A stretch of 64,000 nucleotides of DNA from Epiperipatus broadwayi (taxonomy: Eukaryota; Onychophora; Udeonychophora; Euonychophora; Peripatidae). The stretch is taken from the NCBI GenBank assembly GCA_028023455.1, contig JAQFVV010006718.1, forward strand, positions 312,001 through 376,000, read 5' to 3'. Below are positions 1-12,659 of the stretch, piece by piece; positions within the stretch are counted from its first letter, which is position 1, and each line of letters starts with the position of its first letter. Below the pieces are notes generated by a model, which saw only the letters and a list, made by a program, of their open reading frames with translations, had not been told where the DNA came from and did no database searches. Both the position numbers and the translations under genes were made by a program.

Positions 1-1450
1 GGTATCAAATAATTAGGGATTGGATCTTCCAGTATATACTAATACTTCTTTGAACTCACCCTGAATAAAGAATCAAACCCCACCAATATTCCTACTGTCT
101 ATCATGTGAGAAATCTTCCCCACTTATCATCACCTTCCATGGCATTCCTCTGCAATGTTTCTTCTGTCACCAGAGGAGCCACTGGTGAGGGATTGCCCTG
201 CCAGGATCTGTCATAATTGTAAAAAAATCAAAACCAGAATTAATCACTGTAACTCAGATTTGATGGTGCTGGCCATGGATATATACATTACTAAATCTGA
301 TGTAGTGGTGTCTGAAGCTGTGAGAACACCACATTCCCTCAATAGGCTCCTGGCAATGAAATTATACCTAACCCTTTACTATCTCCTGTTCACTCAGTGA
401 GTCTTAAATGAGTTCTTCAGATCAGTGACTTCTTCTATGGAAGGAGGCACCTTAGCAGGCTCAATCTATAAGAGAGGAAGATAGAAAAAATTAAATAAAT
501 GCCTTACGAAGCAATGTGGGCAGAAAGTGCCCCAATAAAGTAAATGATCACAGTATTAGCTCAGCAGACCCTGAGTCCCCTGTCCCCAACTAGGGAGGAA
601 AATCATAGGCCTCATTCTAAGACAGATGTTCAAAGATCCAATTAACTTTTCCAATAAAAATGCTGGTAAGCCAATTTTATTCTGATCCTAATAATGATAA
701 GAACTTACAGCTACATATGGACTCTAAAGTAGTCATGCTAAGCTGACATCTATTGATGGCCTGTGATCTGAGGCCTCAAGAGGGAGGATCTCTGATCATC
801 CTATGGATTCTAAAGTAGCACATGCTAGAACATCTCCCATTTATGGGTTGCAATCCAGATCAAAAAAGTCAGTATCTGTTATCTTAGCAGTATCAGTGAT
901 CACTGAATTTGCAAATGCAAATCCACTAAAGAATCATTCCTTTATCCTTAAAATCTCCATCATCTGTTCCATGAAAACAAGTTGTAATTTTCTGTTGAAT
1001 TAATACCACATGAAGCTGAGAGTATCAGGAATGAATATATGGGGTTTTAATTCCCTAATTAGAGTAGATAAATTGATTAGATGGTTCAAGAAATTATCCC
1101 CCATATTGTGTGTCTCTTAGAGACCTAGTTACAGCAATTTTCAAGCTCCAAAATCCTGAACCTCCTTGGCAATCTTGGCTACTTTTATCGCTAGGTTTCT
1201 CCTTCATTTTCTGTGGTGTGGTGATCTTAATTTCCAATAGCAACCTGTTTGAATCATTCAAAATCAACTACATAAATCCACATATAATTATTGCTACCCT
1301 ATTCCACAAGGCTTTATTCTGAACATAATATACTGAAGCAGTCGGATCTGAGTTTGATCCTAGCTTCATGACATCTGGCCATAAGCCTACTTCAAACCCT
1401 AGTACTAACCTTAAATTTCCGATGCAATGGGGCTTTATACGTTCAATCCA
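1..1450. other. Unrecognised, relatively GC-richer segment
   Basis: No gene could be supported here. The base composition is visibly less AT-rich than the DNA that follows 1450, which suggests an old insertion or a different kind of sequence. Short open stretches exist on both strands (for example plus-strand frames at 155-400, 803-1003 and 1110-1322), but none shows a family motif. On the minus strand between about 560 and 1000 there are protein-like stretches broken by stops, which would fit a decayed element. I could not name it. Confidence 0.3.
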
Positions 1451-1706
1451 TGCTAATTTCCATAAAGAATAACTTATTTCATAAATGCGTATTAAAATTA
1501 ATTAGTTTCAGATTTAAATTGATCAATTCTATTAATAAATTCATGATAGAATTATTCATGAATTTATATATTATAACTGCGTGGATTGTGCATATATATT
1601 TGTAAATTTTAAATATACAGTATATAATTGTTCAAAAGTTTCATTGCATCAGGAATGTTTGATTTTATTTTTAAATAATTTGCTAAAGTTTTATTGATTA
1701 AAAGCT

Positions 1707-1883
1707 ACATTCTTTCGATAAGCTTTCAGATTTTCCCTTTCCAAAAACAACAGTTAAAGTTTATTAATTAGAAAAAAAGATAAGGATTTCCTAATTAAAA
1801 TCATTTTCTGATTTTAAGAATTCATTTTCTAATTAGAAAATGAATTCAAGTTAATGAGTTTGAAAGCCTTATCGAAGGAATGT
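1707..1883. repeat. Small foldback (MITE-like) with palindromic centre
   Basis: Imperfect inverted arms at 1707-1728 and 1861-1883 (about 20 of 22 bases pair) flank AT-rich sequence. The centre holds a perfect 30-bp palindrome at 1818-1847 with TAATTA in the middle. There is no coding capacity. The structure fits a small foldback or MITE. No target-site duplication was established. Confidence 0.5.
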
Positions 1884-3954
1884 ATCTAAAAACAACCAAA
1901 CAACTATAATGAAAGAAGTGCTAGCCTGAAGGCATCAGAGGAGTATATATAGCTCTGAAAAGTTTGGAGGGAGAAGCCATCTTTGTTGCAGAAAAGTGCC
2001 AGTAAACTATGTGCTGTTCAAAATCATGAATTCGAAAAGTGTTCCTATCATGGTAAGGGGCTAAATGTCAGGAATCTGGCTATTGTTCCTGAAGTCCCCT
2101 AAAAATCTTCAATGGAGCTGCTAAATTCTTTCCAGACCAATAATGCTGCTAAAATCGTGAAAATTCATTAAAATACTGTTCAAGTAATCGACCGAATGCA
2201 TGCCTACGTTTTTGATCAACCTGGATGTGTAAACTAAGGGAACCAGCCCCAGAAGAAATGGGTAATATATTTCCATAATGAACCTTAAACTTTCTGGCCA
2301 GTTCAAACTTTACTTTGCACTCCCGATAAGAGCTCTTTTCATTCTTTAATGTAAATCTATACAAAACTTTCTTTTATTTATGCTTTTAAATTCAAAGTAA
2401 TTCTCTCAATCTCTAGTCTTTAAACTTTCTCTTTTCTTACTTGGCGGTTCATTTATTATATTATATATATATGTGTGTGCTTTATTAATGTCATTTATTT
2501 TTAATTATATGCCAAGAATCTTTCGACTCGATGAGCTCCTTTGTTCTATTTACCTCATGCAAATAATATAATATTAATTCTAATAGTAGTTCTCACCCAT
2601 TAGAACTAAATTTATAAGTTCTATCAATTATCGAGTTGAAAGAAATTATTAAATGTTTGTTATTTTTATAATTGGCTAATAATAAATTATTAGCTCCATT
2701 TTTCATTTATGCCGCCAGCTCCTATCTAATTTACAAATGTTTATATATCCATATAATGTTAAAAAGCTATTTTCTTGTTTCACTAATGCGTATTTATTCA
2801 AATATAATGTTAAAACATGTTTTTATTTTTGCAAAAGGGCCGATAAAGGACTCAAATATATTCTAATTCAAATTGTTTTCACTGTCTATTAAATTTCAGG
2901 AAGGGCATGATGATTGGGGCATAATTAATATGATTTACAAATACTTTAAAATAATGTTAGTTAAAAGCTCATTTGACTTTAATCCATTTGATCAAGTCAT
3001 CACGTAGAGCATTCTATAATTGGGTTTTATTTTCCAAACGGTAACTATCAAGTCATCATCTTCAACGTTGCTGACGTAGCGCAATCTTCCACTCCGTTAG
3101 GCTGCTCGGTGATAATATTTCTGTTATTTTAAATTATCAAGGAAGAAAGCATTTCCTCTCCTGTTCATATTAGTCAAAGGGCATAAGACTTGTCAGATGC
3201 AAGCTGCCATAAAACTTCGATTATCGACTAGCTATCGTCTTTCAATTTCACTTTATAGCTCATAATTCGTCAGCACCGTTGCCTCTCTGTTCCGGTAAAG
3301 CCTGTTCTGATGCTCGTAATTCGTTATGAAATGATTTCAATTAAAGTCAAACAAATTCTCAGTTATCTCAAAGTAAATAAGTTTTCTAATAAAGATTAAA
3401 GTTATGTCCTAAAATACGTATCTTGCTCTTCATGAATGGATTTGTGAATGTGAAATAAATATCACATTCTTTCGTATGAAATTAGAGTAATAATTTCCTT
3501 TACTAATGAATACCTTTATCTGCCTTTTATTTCTTGTTGGGGGCATAGACATAGACTTTCAAATATTGCATAATACTCTTTGGCATATAATAAGGACCAC
3601 CACTCTTATTATAATTATAAACTTTGTTTAAAGGCTAGAGGTGATTAATATAATCATTATTCATTATTCAAACAAAACAAACTTATTATTAAATATTTTC
3701 TAAACACACTTGGTTTCTTAGTTCTTAATTCTTTTATAATTATTTTAATGTTTATACTTGCTGTCTGTGTTGGCAACCTGAACATATACATGTGATTCGA
3801 CTTAAAAGTATTTTAAGTTAATTATCTGATATTAGTGTCAGTTCAGGGGTCTCTAATCCTCACCAACTGTTGAGCTAGTTTCCTGGCGCATAGCACTGTG
3901 CCGTCGATTTAGATTTCTACTAATCTGAGCTGATGAGTTGGGTTTGAATTCAGT
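1884..3954. other. AT-rich DNA without recognisable gene
   Basis: Nothing coding can be supported. A slightly GC-richer patch lies near 3050-3330. TA-rich runs occur near 2455-2475. Short frames on either strand carry no recognisable domain. Confidence 0.5.
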
Positions 3955-4410
3955 TTGAACCAGCTGAGTTTGGATCCAACTTGCAGTTCTTTTGGTGGGT
4001 TTTTTCGACTGGTACAATACATATACCTCTACAAAAATGAATTGCACATTCAGCATATAATTCAACAGATCATTATCACACTTGCCTCTAATTTCTATCC
4101 TACTATTTTCTTGGTAGACTTTAACATCTCCTACCAGGAATTGACTATGAAAAATATTCATTCTTAATATGAGATTAATATGAGGGTGGAAGGTTTCTTC
4201 ACACTTGAATGTCTCTCTGATAGACTTCATCTACTATACACCAGATCTACATTTTCAAATTGATCCCTCTTTCCAACCTATAGCCTTTTCATATCACTTG
4301 ACCTTATTCCTTAAACTATCTCTAAACCTTAACTCATACACTATTCCAAAATGGAACACAACTACCAGAATCCTTTTCAAGTCTTCATTGACTGAAGCTA
4401 TCCTCTCTGA

Positions 4411-4455
<45 letters not shown>

Positions 4456-7330
4456 CCATAGCATTCAAATCCTTTTACTGCCACCAGTGGATGCCTGGTT
4501 TTCCTTCATTCAAATTTTAATGTCCCTCCTCTCAAACTATACTTCACATAATAAATGCCCATCATCACTTCTAATGGAACTTAAATCACTTAATAACACC
4601 ATCAAAAATCTTCCTCTTAATGCAATCACTATAGAATCCATCATGAATTTGAAATCCCAATATAAAAGCAAACAGTTGATTTTGGCAGAGTATCTTTCTA
4701 CTAAAAAATCAAAAAATCTACTTGAGTCACCCCTCAATTGGTCCAGGGGCTATATTAGATGGGCCCTGGGACATAGAGACCTACTGTGTCTTTTATTATC
4801 CTGGGAGATAAGCTTTATTCAGGATCAAATATGCTTCTTAATAATTTTTAGATACTTTAGTGAAAAGTTCTCCACTTTCACACCTAATTTTAAACAAGAT
4901 TCAAAATGGAAACATCAACTACAGATCTGGGATAATGTGGAAAAGATATTCTGGTCAACTTTACTTTAATGCCAGATAGAACCCATCTGGGACTCCATGC
5001 AATTCCCCAATTTTTACTGTCACATTTATCCAAATTCTCTATACTAATCATATATAACTTAATTAATTATATTTTTTCCAATGTCTGAGACATTGGTGGC
5101 CTCTATCCCATAGTGATGGTGCCATTTCTCAAGTGCAATATAATTCCATCTCCATTAGAGAATCTGTGGTCCATCTCCATGATCCCTCTGATGGTCAAAG
5201 TTATTGAGTTGACTATCAAAGACAAAATTCAGATCAAAAATTTACCATATTTTGCAATACCAATTTGCAAAAAAGGGCAATTCAACTGCAGATGCTTTAA
5301 ATCTTTTTAGTTATTATTGATATTATCAGATTTTCCAGGCAATCTAGACCAGTGGTAGTTTAGCTTGACATCTCTGCTGACTTTGATTCTATCCAAATCA
5401 ATACCCTTTTAACCTTGCTGGATGAGCATGACATTTTTCTCAGGAATTATTAATATCATCAAGAACCTTCTCTACAATCATGATGTGAGTATCTTATTGA
5501 ATGGGAAACATTCTCTGTCCTTCACATCCTTCATCCCACATGAATTTTCTTTCAGTGCCCCCTTTTCCATCACCTATCTCAATTCATTGCTCCTTCAAAT
5601 TGAGAAATCACTTCCTGGCCCATATTTCAGCTTTAAATACATCAATTCATCTCATCATCTATATTTTTCTTCTGATAAAAAAAGCTAATTTCCAGGTTGC
5701 TATCTATGCTTGAGGAATTTGTCTAATCATTCGGGCCTCTGATTTAATATGGCCAAGTTGTCTGCCTGGCATTTATCTTCTGAAAAGAATATTCCTGGCC
5801 CATTTGCAGCAAAGCCTCAGAATTTCTTAGGCTTCCTTTTATTTGAATCCATTTCAGCCATGATGAGATCTGTCCAAGATAAGTTACTTCAATCTACACA
5901 GAAAATTAAATCCTCCCTGTTGAAAGTATATATGTCCATGTTTGCCAAGTCCTTCCACATCAATATACTAATATTCCCTAAAATGTCCTATTTCACTGCA
6001 GTTGTTCACTAAAGCCTTTATCAGACAGAACATAAAATGTGCACCAATCTGATTAGAGGGGGGCAAAAGTGCAACTATTAGCTGGAGAGGCCTTCAGCAA
6101 CACACAAAGCTCAATGGGGTATCCCTACACTCTAGATATTTTTTTATTTCAACATTTCTACAACACTGTCTATACAATTTTCCTGCAGCACCCTAACTCC
6201 TCACCCTTTAAGGAAAATGTCTCTCACATATAAGCCTCCCCTGTTGCCACTAGTTGGTCAACAATCCTTATATCCCATATCCCTAAGTATACAGTGACTC
6301 CTTATAAGCCATCTTCCAAGAAAATTAATTTCTGGGAAGCTTATTACATCTTATACCCTGATGTTTTTGCAAGATCAACCTTCTGTGGATGAACAACCAT
6401 CTGCTAATCAAGAAATTTATGCAATTGTTCCCTGAGCCTAAATTCTTTGATTTCCCATAGCAAATTAACTTTAATGTCTTGCCTACTAAACATTTTCTTG
6501 TACATCACTGAGTTTCTCAAGCATTGGTTCCATTTTCTACCTATGCCTCAGAGAGGAAGAAATTTCTTTTACATTCTCTTCTGCCACTGCATTTCCCTTC
6601 AACCCTACAGAGACCTTATAGCCTATATGCTAAAAGATAAAAGAACTACATTATCAACTCTTATTAACAATATAGTACATGAATCCATCCCAGAGATGCC
6701 TTCACCAATGTTTATATTATTTTTGCTATGGTTCACACATTGCTGTCTCAACTTTAATCAAGTGTTCTGGATCATCCGCTTGATTTATATATTGGATAAA
6801 ATTAAAAAAATTCAAATGAGGGACCAGAATTTGCTCCCACCCTTTATCTTTGAAGCCATATGAAAGCTTATTGTTATGCATCCCTAAGGCTGGTTCCTTT
6901 TATATCTAGATGGAAATGTCCTATTCTGGAACCAATTAATAACTGGCTTGTATGCAGTTCTTTGGGATTGATTATTATTTGCCTTTTCTTCTCAAGCCTA
7001 TATCTCAGACCCTGGGTATTATGACATAGGAATTCAGTCTGAAGGGTTTGATTTACCTATATAATGTGATTGTTTTCATGAACTAAAACTTTGGTGTTAC
7101 CTTTATACATTTCGAATCATGCAAGCTTAGTCACCAATGTCTAAGATGTCAAATTCTGGGCTCTTTCTTTTTCTCCTATGGATCTTTTTTGTCCTTTTAG
7201 ATGGCAGGGCAAAATGGGTCATCATTGAAGTATTCCTTCTCTTGAATACCATTTAATGTATCCCATCATTAATTTTATCATATGAGTTGTATCTAAACTT
7301 CAGAATAAAATTTTCTATATTTTTATTTAA
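3955..7330 (+). pseudogene. Decayed non-LTR retrotransposon (CR1/Jockey-like), endonuclease and reverse transcriptase remains
   Basis: The plus strand holds the scattered remains of a LINE open reading frame in changing frames. Near 4100-4150 a stretch reading VDFNISYQEL resembles the GDFN motif of AP-type endonucleases. Near 5120-5230 a stretch resembles the 'YRPISL...K..E..I..R' block of LINE reverse transcriptases. Near 5275-5300 GNSTADALNLF matches the usual 'G.ST.DAL' block. At 5355-5385 LDISADFDSI is reverse transcriptase motif A (LD.S.AFD), just after a stop. Near 5530-5600 a 'PHEFSFSAPFSITYLNSLL' block corresponds to 'PQGS.L.PLLF..Y.NDL'. The usual C-terminal region would lie at 6440-6860. 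Frameshifts and stops are many, so the copy is dead and old. The catalytic YADD box was not found cleanly. The clade call is tentative and the ends are approximate. Confidence 0.65.
4414..4453. repeat. (TA)n microsatellite
   Basis: An uninterrupted AT dinucleotide run of about 40 bases lies inside the decayed LINE. It artificially lengthens an open frame there, giving a run of alternating Tyr and Ile. Confidence 0.9.
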
Positions 7331-10159
7331 AATAATATTTTGAGAAAGTTTTTCTTTTGCTAATGCAACCGAACAAATTGGAGCTACAATTTAGGTTAAA
7401 AAGAATGGATCCAAAAATTCTGCAGAAAAGATTTATAAGCACTATTGTATTGTTATTGTGTTGCCATAAAGTTTTGAGTGTTTTATTTTGTTATACTTTA
7501 CCAGGATAAAATATTAAAAATATGGATGTATCACATTATGAAATATTGTATTGGTCAACAATTACATCATATTCCCCCATCAGTCATCTTATAGAAAAGG
7601 AATTTAAATTATGAATTATAGGTATAAAGTAAAATATAATAATAATGATTTTTTTATTGTTCTTGTTTAGTTTTGAATATGTTATTAAGGTTTTTTTTTT
7701 ATTTGTGGTATAAATTTGCAATTACTCTGAAAATAGATTAAGGTAAAATTATATTTTTTCTTTTACTGGTTGGTTTGAAATTTAATATTTATTAAGTTTG
7801 TCTAAATAGAGAGAGACACTTATCTCTTACATTTGTGAAAATAATTTATTGATATTCTTCTTATTGATAAACAGATATAATGACTTGTCAGAAGTATAGT
7901 AGTATATACTTATAATGACACATTTATCTTATTATATGGAGTTTTTCATACAAGCAGGGATACATTCATTTTATATTTTTATTGTATTTTTCCTATAATT
8001 TAATATATCCATTTTGATTTACAGATTTTATGCTATTTTTCATTCACTGTGTGTTTCTTATTTATTATGCTTTTACAAATAGTTTACAGTCATTTGACTT
8101 ACAATATCTTTGATGGTTTCATACACTATTTAGTATATGTATTGTGTGAAGTGGGTTATTTAACTTTTAGCTTATAATGAGGGAATTATTTTATCTTGCC
8201 ATTGTTTTGATGAGAATTTGTGCTAGTTTCCATTTGATAAATGTGAGAAACATATAATTTCATTCAATTTTGTATCATTGATATTGTGCATGGGTAGATA
8301 GAATACACTCTCCCATAGCTTATTCCATGAGAGGATTGATTATTAGTTAATGCTTAACTAGCATAGTTTAATCCCTAGAGAGAATTATTTTCATGGCATG
8401 CATTCTGCTTCCCTGTGATGAGACAATGTCCACTCATTTTGTGCCTAGGAAAAAGGTATTGGAAACTGCCATATTATTATGAAACTATATAATGTTGTTT
8501 TGAGAAGCCTCTCTTTATTATCTGATCCCTCGTGATGATGTCTAGTTATTTTCCAACATGTATGGTGAAGTTTTGGGTGCTTCAAATTATATGGCAATGA
8601 TAAATTAGAGTCAGCTTCAGAAACACTTGCTTATCTAGAGTGTTTAGCTAAATAAAATAGTGTATGTATTGTGCTGTTGTACTTTGTTAACAGTTTACAA
8701 GCAAACCAACAAAACTTACTAGTAATTTTAAAACTTGTCCTATGTATAATATAATAAGAGATACACATGTTCAATTTCATTTTATTTCCATCAAGCAGTA
8801 GTTTGCCGATATATTGGTAAGACAGTTCAATAGTTATGATTATTTTATGTACATAGGCAAAGTTAAGTATTCTGTACACATTTGACTTCTGGTGTCTGCC
8901 CCCATATTTATAGTATTAAATTTCTTCATGTTAAACAGTAATAATTATTTGTGCTTTACACGATAATTGCCATTATCATATTATTGATTAATAAAGTTTA
9001 GCTATTCTTTAATGCAATCAATAGCATACTATAAATGGATGTTATATTACAAAACTGTAGTAAATTTAAATGAAATATACCTGTAACCAAATGAATATAT
9101 CTTGCTTTATATTGTTTCTAAAATAAATATGTTTTCAATTGTTTATTATTATTTTTAAAAAGTTGTAAATAGTGTAAATAAATCTTGTTGTTTTGAAAAT
9201 ATATTTAGTTGTCTGTGGACTTATTGCTAATCATCATCCATATTATTATTGTTTTTGATAACAATATATTATCTTATTTTCTTAAGGTCATCATCAATCA
9301 ATACAGTATATTTTATTATGCATTAATATATCACTAAGATTTTGGCAAGCTCTTACATTTAGAGTACATTTAGAATTTATGACTTATTGATCAGAATACA
9401 GTAGATCTTAAGCCCATGTCTCATTTTAAATAATATTTTAATGATCTATTGGTTTTTGGACTAACCTGGTTATTTGAGTTATTAGATACATCATTCACTG
9501 ATTTTGATCACATTGCCCATAATTATTTAATAAAAATGAGTTTGTAAGTTACTGTGCTTACTTTATTAAGAATTTATTTGTACTTCATAAAGCTCAAAGT
9601 TCATATTACTGTTGGTATTTGGCTTGCCAAATATTCTTTATTAATTCTATTTTGTTTTATGAACTGTTTTGTTATATTTGAGTAGTGGCAAAATCTCTCT
9701 CACTGACCCAAGTATATCTCATAAAATGATAATATTTAAGTTATTTAAACCCTGAGAAAAATAAATTATTAATTCACAGTCGTAATGTTGAATTTATGGT
9801 AATTTTTATGTCTAAAGTTATTTATTGTACTTTGATTTGAGTTATGTTTATCTTCACAGTCTAACTGAGTTTGTATAATTTTAAGATGCAAATTTCTTAT
9901 CTAATAATATTTCGCTTATGGATTTTAAAGCTACTTTAACTTAGAAGTTATTATCTTCATGGACACTTTGTGACCGTCTTTATATTTACCGATTTATGCC
10001 AGCGTAGTTGATTTTAAGGAAATAATATTTTTATTCTAACATTTCTTTATATATATATTCTTATTATTCATATAGTGAGGGTTGCAATATATGTCATAAC
10101 ATTATATATATATAATTTAAGTTTGATGTCTGTATTGTTTCCAAAATATATGTAATATT
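7331..10159. other. AT-rich DNA without recognisable gene
   Basis: I see no gene, RNA gene or clear mobile element. The only open frame of note (minus strand 8631-8879, 82 codons) has no recognisable domain and the composition of random AT-rich DNA. Confidence 0.5.
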
Positions 10160-10320
10160 CAAATCATTATATATATATTAAAATACAGTAAAATTCACAT
10201 AAATATTAGTTATATTATTAGAAGTAACTTCGACTATACATCTTATAGTCTTTATCAACTATATAAAATTGAGTAATCAAAAAAAGACTTTCTTTCACAA
10301 TACCCTTAGTTCAATTTATG
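10160..10320 (-). repeat. Left terminal inverted repeat of Penelope-like remnant
   Basis: Its reverse complement aligns with 11231-11396 along its length with scattered substitutions. Shared blocks include ATTAAAATACAGTAAAA and CTTTATCAACTATATAAAA. Confidence 0.7.
10221..10260 (-). ncRNA. Hammerhead-like motif, degenerate (left repeat)
   Basis: Read on the minus strand: TTGATAA, one unpaired A, then a six-base stem (GACTAT pairing with ATAGTC) around a short loop, then GAAG. The order core - stem - GAAR is that of a hammerhead ribozyme between its CUGAUGA box and its GAAA box. However, C3 and G8 are replaced (U and A) and the GAAA box is mutated. It is probably inactive. Confidence 0.35.
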
Positions 10321-10395
10321 TTAATTCTCCCCCAATTCCGTTATTTTAACATTTGATAATTACCGATTCCTTAACATTTGATGGGGAAAAAATGT

Positions 10396-10500
10396 CTTGC
10401 GTTGTTAGCCGAGAGGTATCGCAGCCGCTATGCAAGCAAGTTGTTGGTTGCAGACGGTTGTGGGTTCGCGTCCCGGCCGATGCTATGACATAAGAAAAAA
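10396..10500 (+). mobile_element. tRNA-derived SINE, copy 1
   Basis: The body of about 100 bp has an A-box-like TAGCCGAGAGG near 10406 and a good B box (GGGTTCGCGTCCC near 10462), and ends in an A run. Perfect 9-bp target-site duplications, AAAAAATGT, lie at 10387-10395 and 10501-10509. The body ends soon after the B box, so the SINE is almost all tRNA-like. The long arm between the boxes suggests a class II (Leu or Ser) tRNA ancestor. This copy keeps the best B box of the six. Confidence 0.85.
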
Positions 10501-10629
10501 AAAAAATGTAAATTTATTTTTTAATGATTTGTTGAAAATTGGTTATAACAAAAATGCTAGTAGTAATATTATTAAAAAATTTAAAAGGAATTAATAATGC
10601 AATAAAACTAAAAATAAAAGTAATATCAA

Positions 10630-11202
10630 AATGAAATGGATTCCAATGTCATTTATATTGGATGACCAGGTTAAGTTTATTAGAAGAATTTATAATGGAT
10701 TATGTCATCTTACTGTTTTCTCAATAGATAATACAAATAGATTACTTAGTAACTCTAAAATTTATAATTCAATCTTTAATCAAAATTGTATTATATAAAT
10801 ACTATAAATACTATATCTTGGATTGAAGAGGAAAGTATTCATTTATTTAACACTCTCAAAAGGCGCGTGCTCAATTAGCTTGAAAGGCTGATATTTGAAT
10901 GTAATAAAATTGATATGTAAATGTGGCTTACAATATATCACTGAATCTAAATGTACATTGGAGAAGAGAATAAAAGAGCATATGTTTTATATAATAGAAT
11001 TCAAAAAGAGAAACAATTAGGAAAAGATGTAAATAAACTTTCATCATCTGTTATATTTGATCATAATAAATTTTGTCAATATGGATTTAAATTTGATTAT
11101 AAAATTATAAAAATTATGCAAATTGAATGTTGCCACAATAAACGTAAAATAAAAGAGGCTATGTTGATTTCAAGAAATCGAATTGGCAATCATCAAATGT
11201 AA
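10630..11202 (+). pseudogene. Penelope-like element C-terminus with GIY-YIG endonuclease, decayed
   Basis: The reading frame jumps between frames. At about 10645-10770 a stretch resembles the linker of Penelope proteins between the reverse transcriptase and the nuclease (KFIRRIYNG ... LLSNSK). At about 10905-10980 ICKCGLQYITES followed by RIKEH matches the GIY-YIG nuclease core, with YIG changed to YIT. In another frame, 11025-11190 gives SSSVIFDHNKFCQYGFKFDY and NKRKIKEAMLI, the usual end of this domain ('AL..H....GH..D' and 'R..KE...I'). A neighbouring frame starting at 10951 reads MYIGEE by chance or by frame slip. The reverse transcriptase itself is absent, so this is a 5'-truncated, dead copy. 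Confidence 0.65.
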
Positions 11203-11230
11203 AAATAACAAAATTGTGGGAGAGCTAAAC

Positions 11231-11396
11231 TAAATTGAATTATGGGTATTGTGAGAGGAAGTCTCGTTTTGATTATTCAATTTTATATAGTTGATAAAGA
11301 ATACAAGATGTATAGTGGAAAGTACTTCTAATAAAATAACTATAATTTATGTGACTTTTACTGTATTTTAATATATATTGATTTGAATATTATATA
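11231..11396 (+). repeat. Right terminal inverted repeat of Penelope-like remnant
   Basis: This is the inverted partner of 10160-10320. It lies about 30 bp downstream of the nuclease stop codon. Confidence 0.7.
11291..11328 (+). ncRNA. Hammerhead-like motif (right repeat)
   Basis: TTGATAA at 11291-11297 is followed by a short stem-loop (AATAC and GTAT) and then GGAAAG at 11317-11322. The bases after GAA form the palindrome AGTACT, which resembles the short self-complementary stem III of dimer-forming hammerheads. The core departs from CUGAUGA, so activity is doubtful. Confidence 0.4.
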
Positions 11397-11560
11397 CAAT
11401 AATTAATAAAACAAGACATGTTTTATTAATTATTATAAGTGTACCCTTAAAGGCTTTTGCAATGTTATATTGCTGGTGCTATTAATATATGGTGTAACTG
11501 AACTGAGTTCAGACCCATACAGCTATCTGGTTTGTAAGGCTGGATTTAAAGACATTTACA

Positions 11561-11646
11561 TGTCTGGAAAATTCAGATTTTCAAATTGATAGAAATGTAT
11601 TAGATAAGTGCTGACTTTTGAGTTGGTATTTTAGATCTAGTGTCTG
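11561..11646. repeat. Dispersed repeat, copy 1
   Basis: About 86 bp that align with 33511-33597, with shared TTGGTATTTTTAGATCTAG-like and GTGTCTG blocks. It is non-coding and the family is unknown. Confidence 0.5.
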
Positions 11647-11865
11647 GATTCCTAACTTCTCATTGAGGTGAGCCATAAGCTCAAAACCAATTGGTCTGGT
11701 GATGAGGACTTTTCGATAGCAATTTTAAATTCTTTCTCTTTCAGCACTTATAAATTAAAGCTTTATTGGAGCTATTGGTGAGCTCCTTCTAGTGAACACA
11801 AACACATGTATATATATGAAAAACAAAAAAACACAAGTTAAAAAACTTGCTAACGCTTGTATTTA

Positions 11866-12655
11866 TGATAACAGATGGCGTTTCTACCAAAAACACCGTC
11901 AAGCGTAGTTTTCTGTTTACAGATGGCGTTTCTACCAAAAACACCGTCAAGCGTAGTTTTCTGTTTACATAAATGTCAGAGCAAGCATTCACTATCTCTA
12001 ACTTTAATTCCACTTTCAGATCATGATTTCAAGCTATTTGCTATCGTCAGTGACAGACAGGAATAAGAAACTAGATCTAAACACAAACTCTGAGCATTTA
12101 TGAAACAGTTTCTATTCAGCTTGCAAGCGTGAATCTCTAAGACACGTTAATGTCTTCAAACTCAGCATAGCAAGCCAGATAGAAACTGTTTCATAAATGC
12201 TCAGAGTTTGTGTTTAGATCTAGTTTCTTATTCCTGTCTTTCACTGACGATAGCAAATAGCTTGAAATCATGATCTGAAAGTGGAATTAAAGTTAGAGAT
12301 AGTGAATGCTCGCTCTGACATTTATGTAAACAGAAAACTGCTTGCTATGCTGAGTTTGAAGATGTAATTCTGATATTTAGTAAACAGAAAACTGCTTGCT
12401 ATGCTGAGTTTGAAGACATTAACGTGTCTTAGAGATTCACGCTTGCAAGCTGAATAGAAACTGTTTCATAAATGCTCAGAGTTTGTGTTTAGATCTAGTT
12501 TCTTATTCCTGTCTTTCACTGATGATAGCAAATAGCTTGAAATCATGATCTGAAAGTGGAATTAAAGTTAGAGATAGTGAATGCTCGCTCTGACATTTAT
12601 GTAAACAGAAAACTATGCTTGGCGGTGTTGTTGGTAGAAATGCCATCTGTTATCA
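11866..12655. mobile_element. Foldback/MITE element with long inverted arms and TA target duplication
   Basis: The ends read TGATAACAGATGGC and its reverse complement, each flanked by TA (11864-11865 and 12656-12657), the target typical of the Tc1/mariner group. The arms run inward for about 300 bp. The left arm has a 48-bp block duplicated in tandem (11871-11918 and 11919-11966). The right half has its own duplication: a block of about 200 bp near 12180-12350 recurs near 12460-12620. There is no transposase. Open frames here (11789-12013, 11875-12066) are products of the duplication. Confidence 0.75.
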
Positions 12656-12659
12656 TATA

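Larger units (their letters stand above)
10160..11396 (+). mobile_element. Penelope-like element remnant between inverted terminal repeats
   Basis: A repeat of about 160 bp at 10160-10320 recurs in inverted orientation at 11231-11396, diverged but alignable along its length. Between them lies the 3' end of a Penelope-type coding region (10630-11202). Penelope-like elements are known to carry LTR-like terminal repeats in direct or inverted arrangement, so this fits a truncated element with inverted terminal repeats. A SINE has been inserted at 10396-10500. Both terminal repeats hold a hammerhead-like motif, listed separately. Confidence 0.65.

Noticed and set aside
1-1450. Assignment of the GC-richer start to a DIRS, BEL or Ginger element
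   Set aside because: Some minus-strand protein-like stretches exist, but no diagnostic motif was found.
4205-4969. Long (254-codon) plus-strand frame as a host gene
   Set aside because: It is lengthened by a (TA)n run giving alternating Tyr and Ile, lacks a single-family domain, and lies within a decayed LINE.
10396-10500. Functional tRNA gene
   Set aside because: No cloverleaf could be closed: the acceptor and anticodon arms do not pair. The A tail and target duplications show a SINE.
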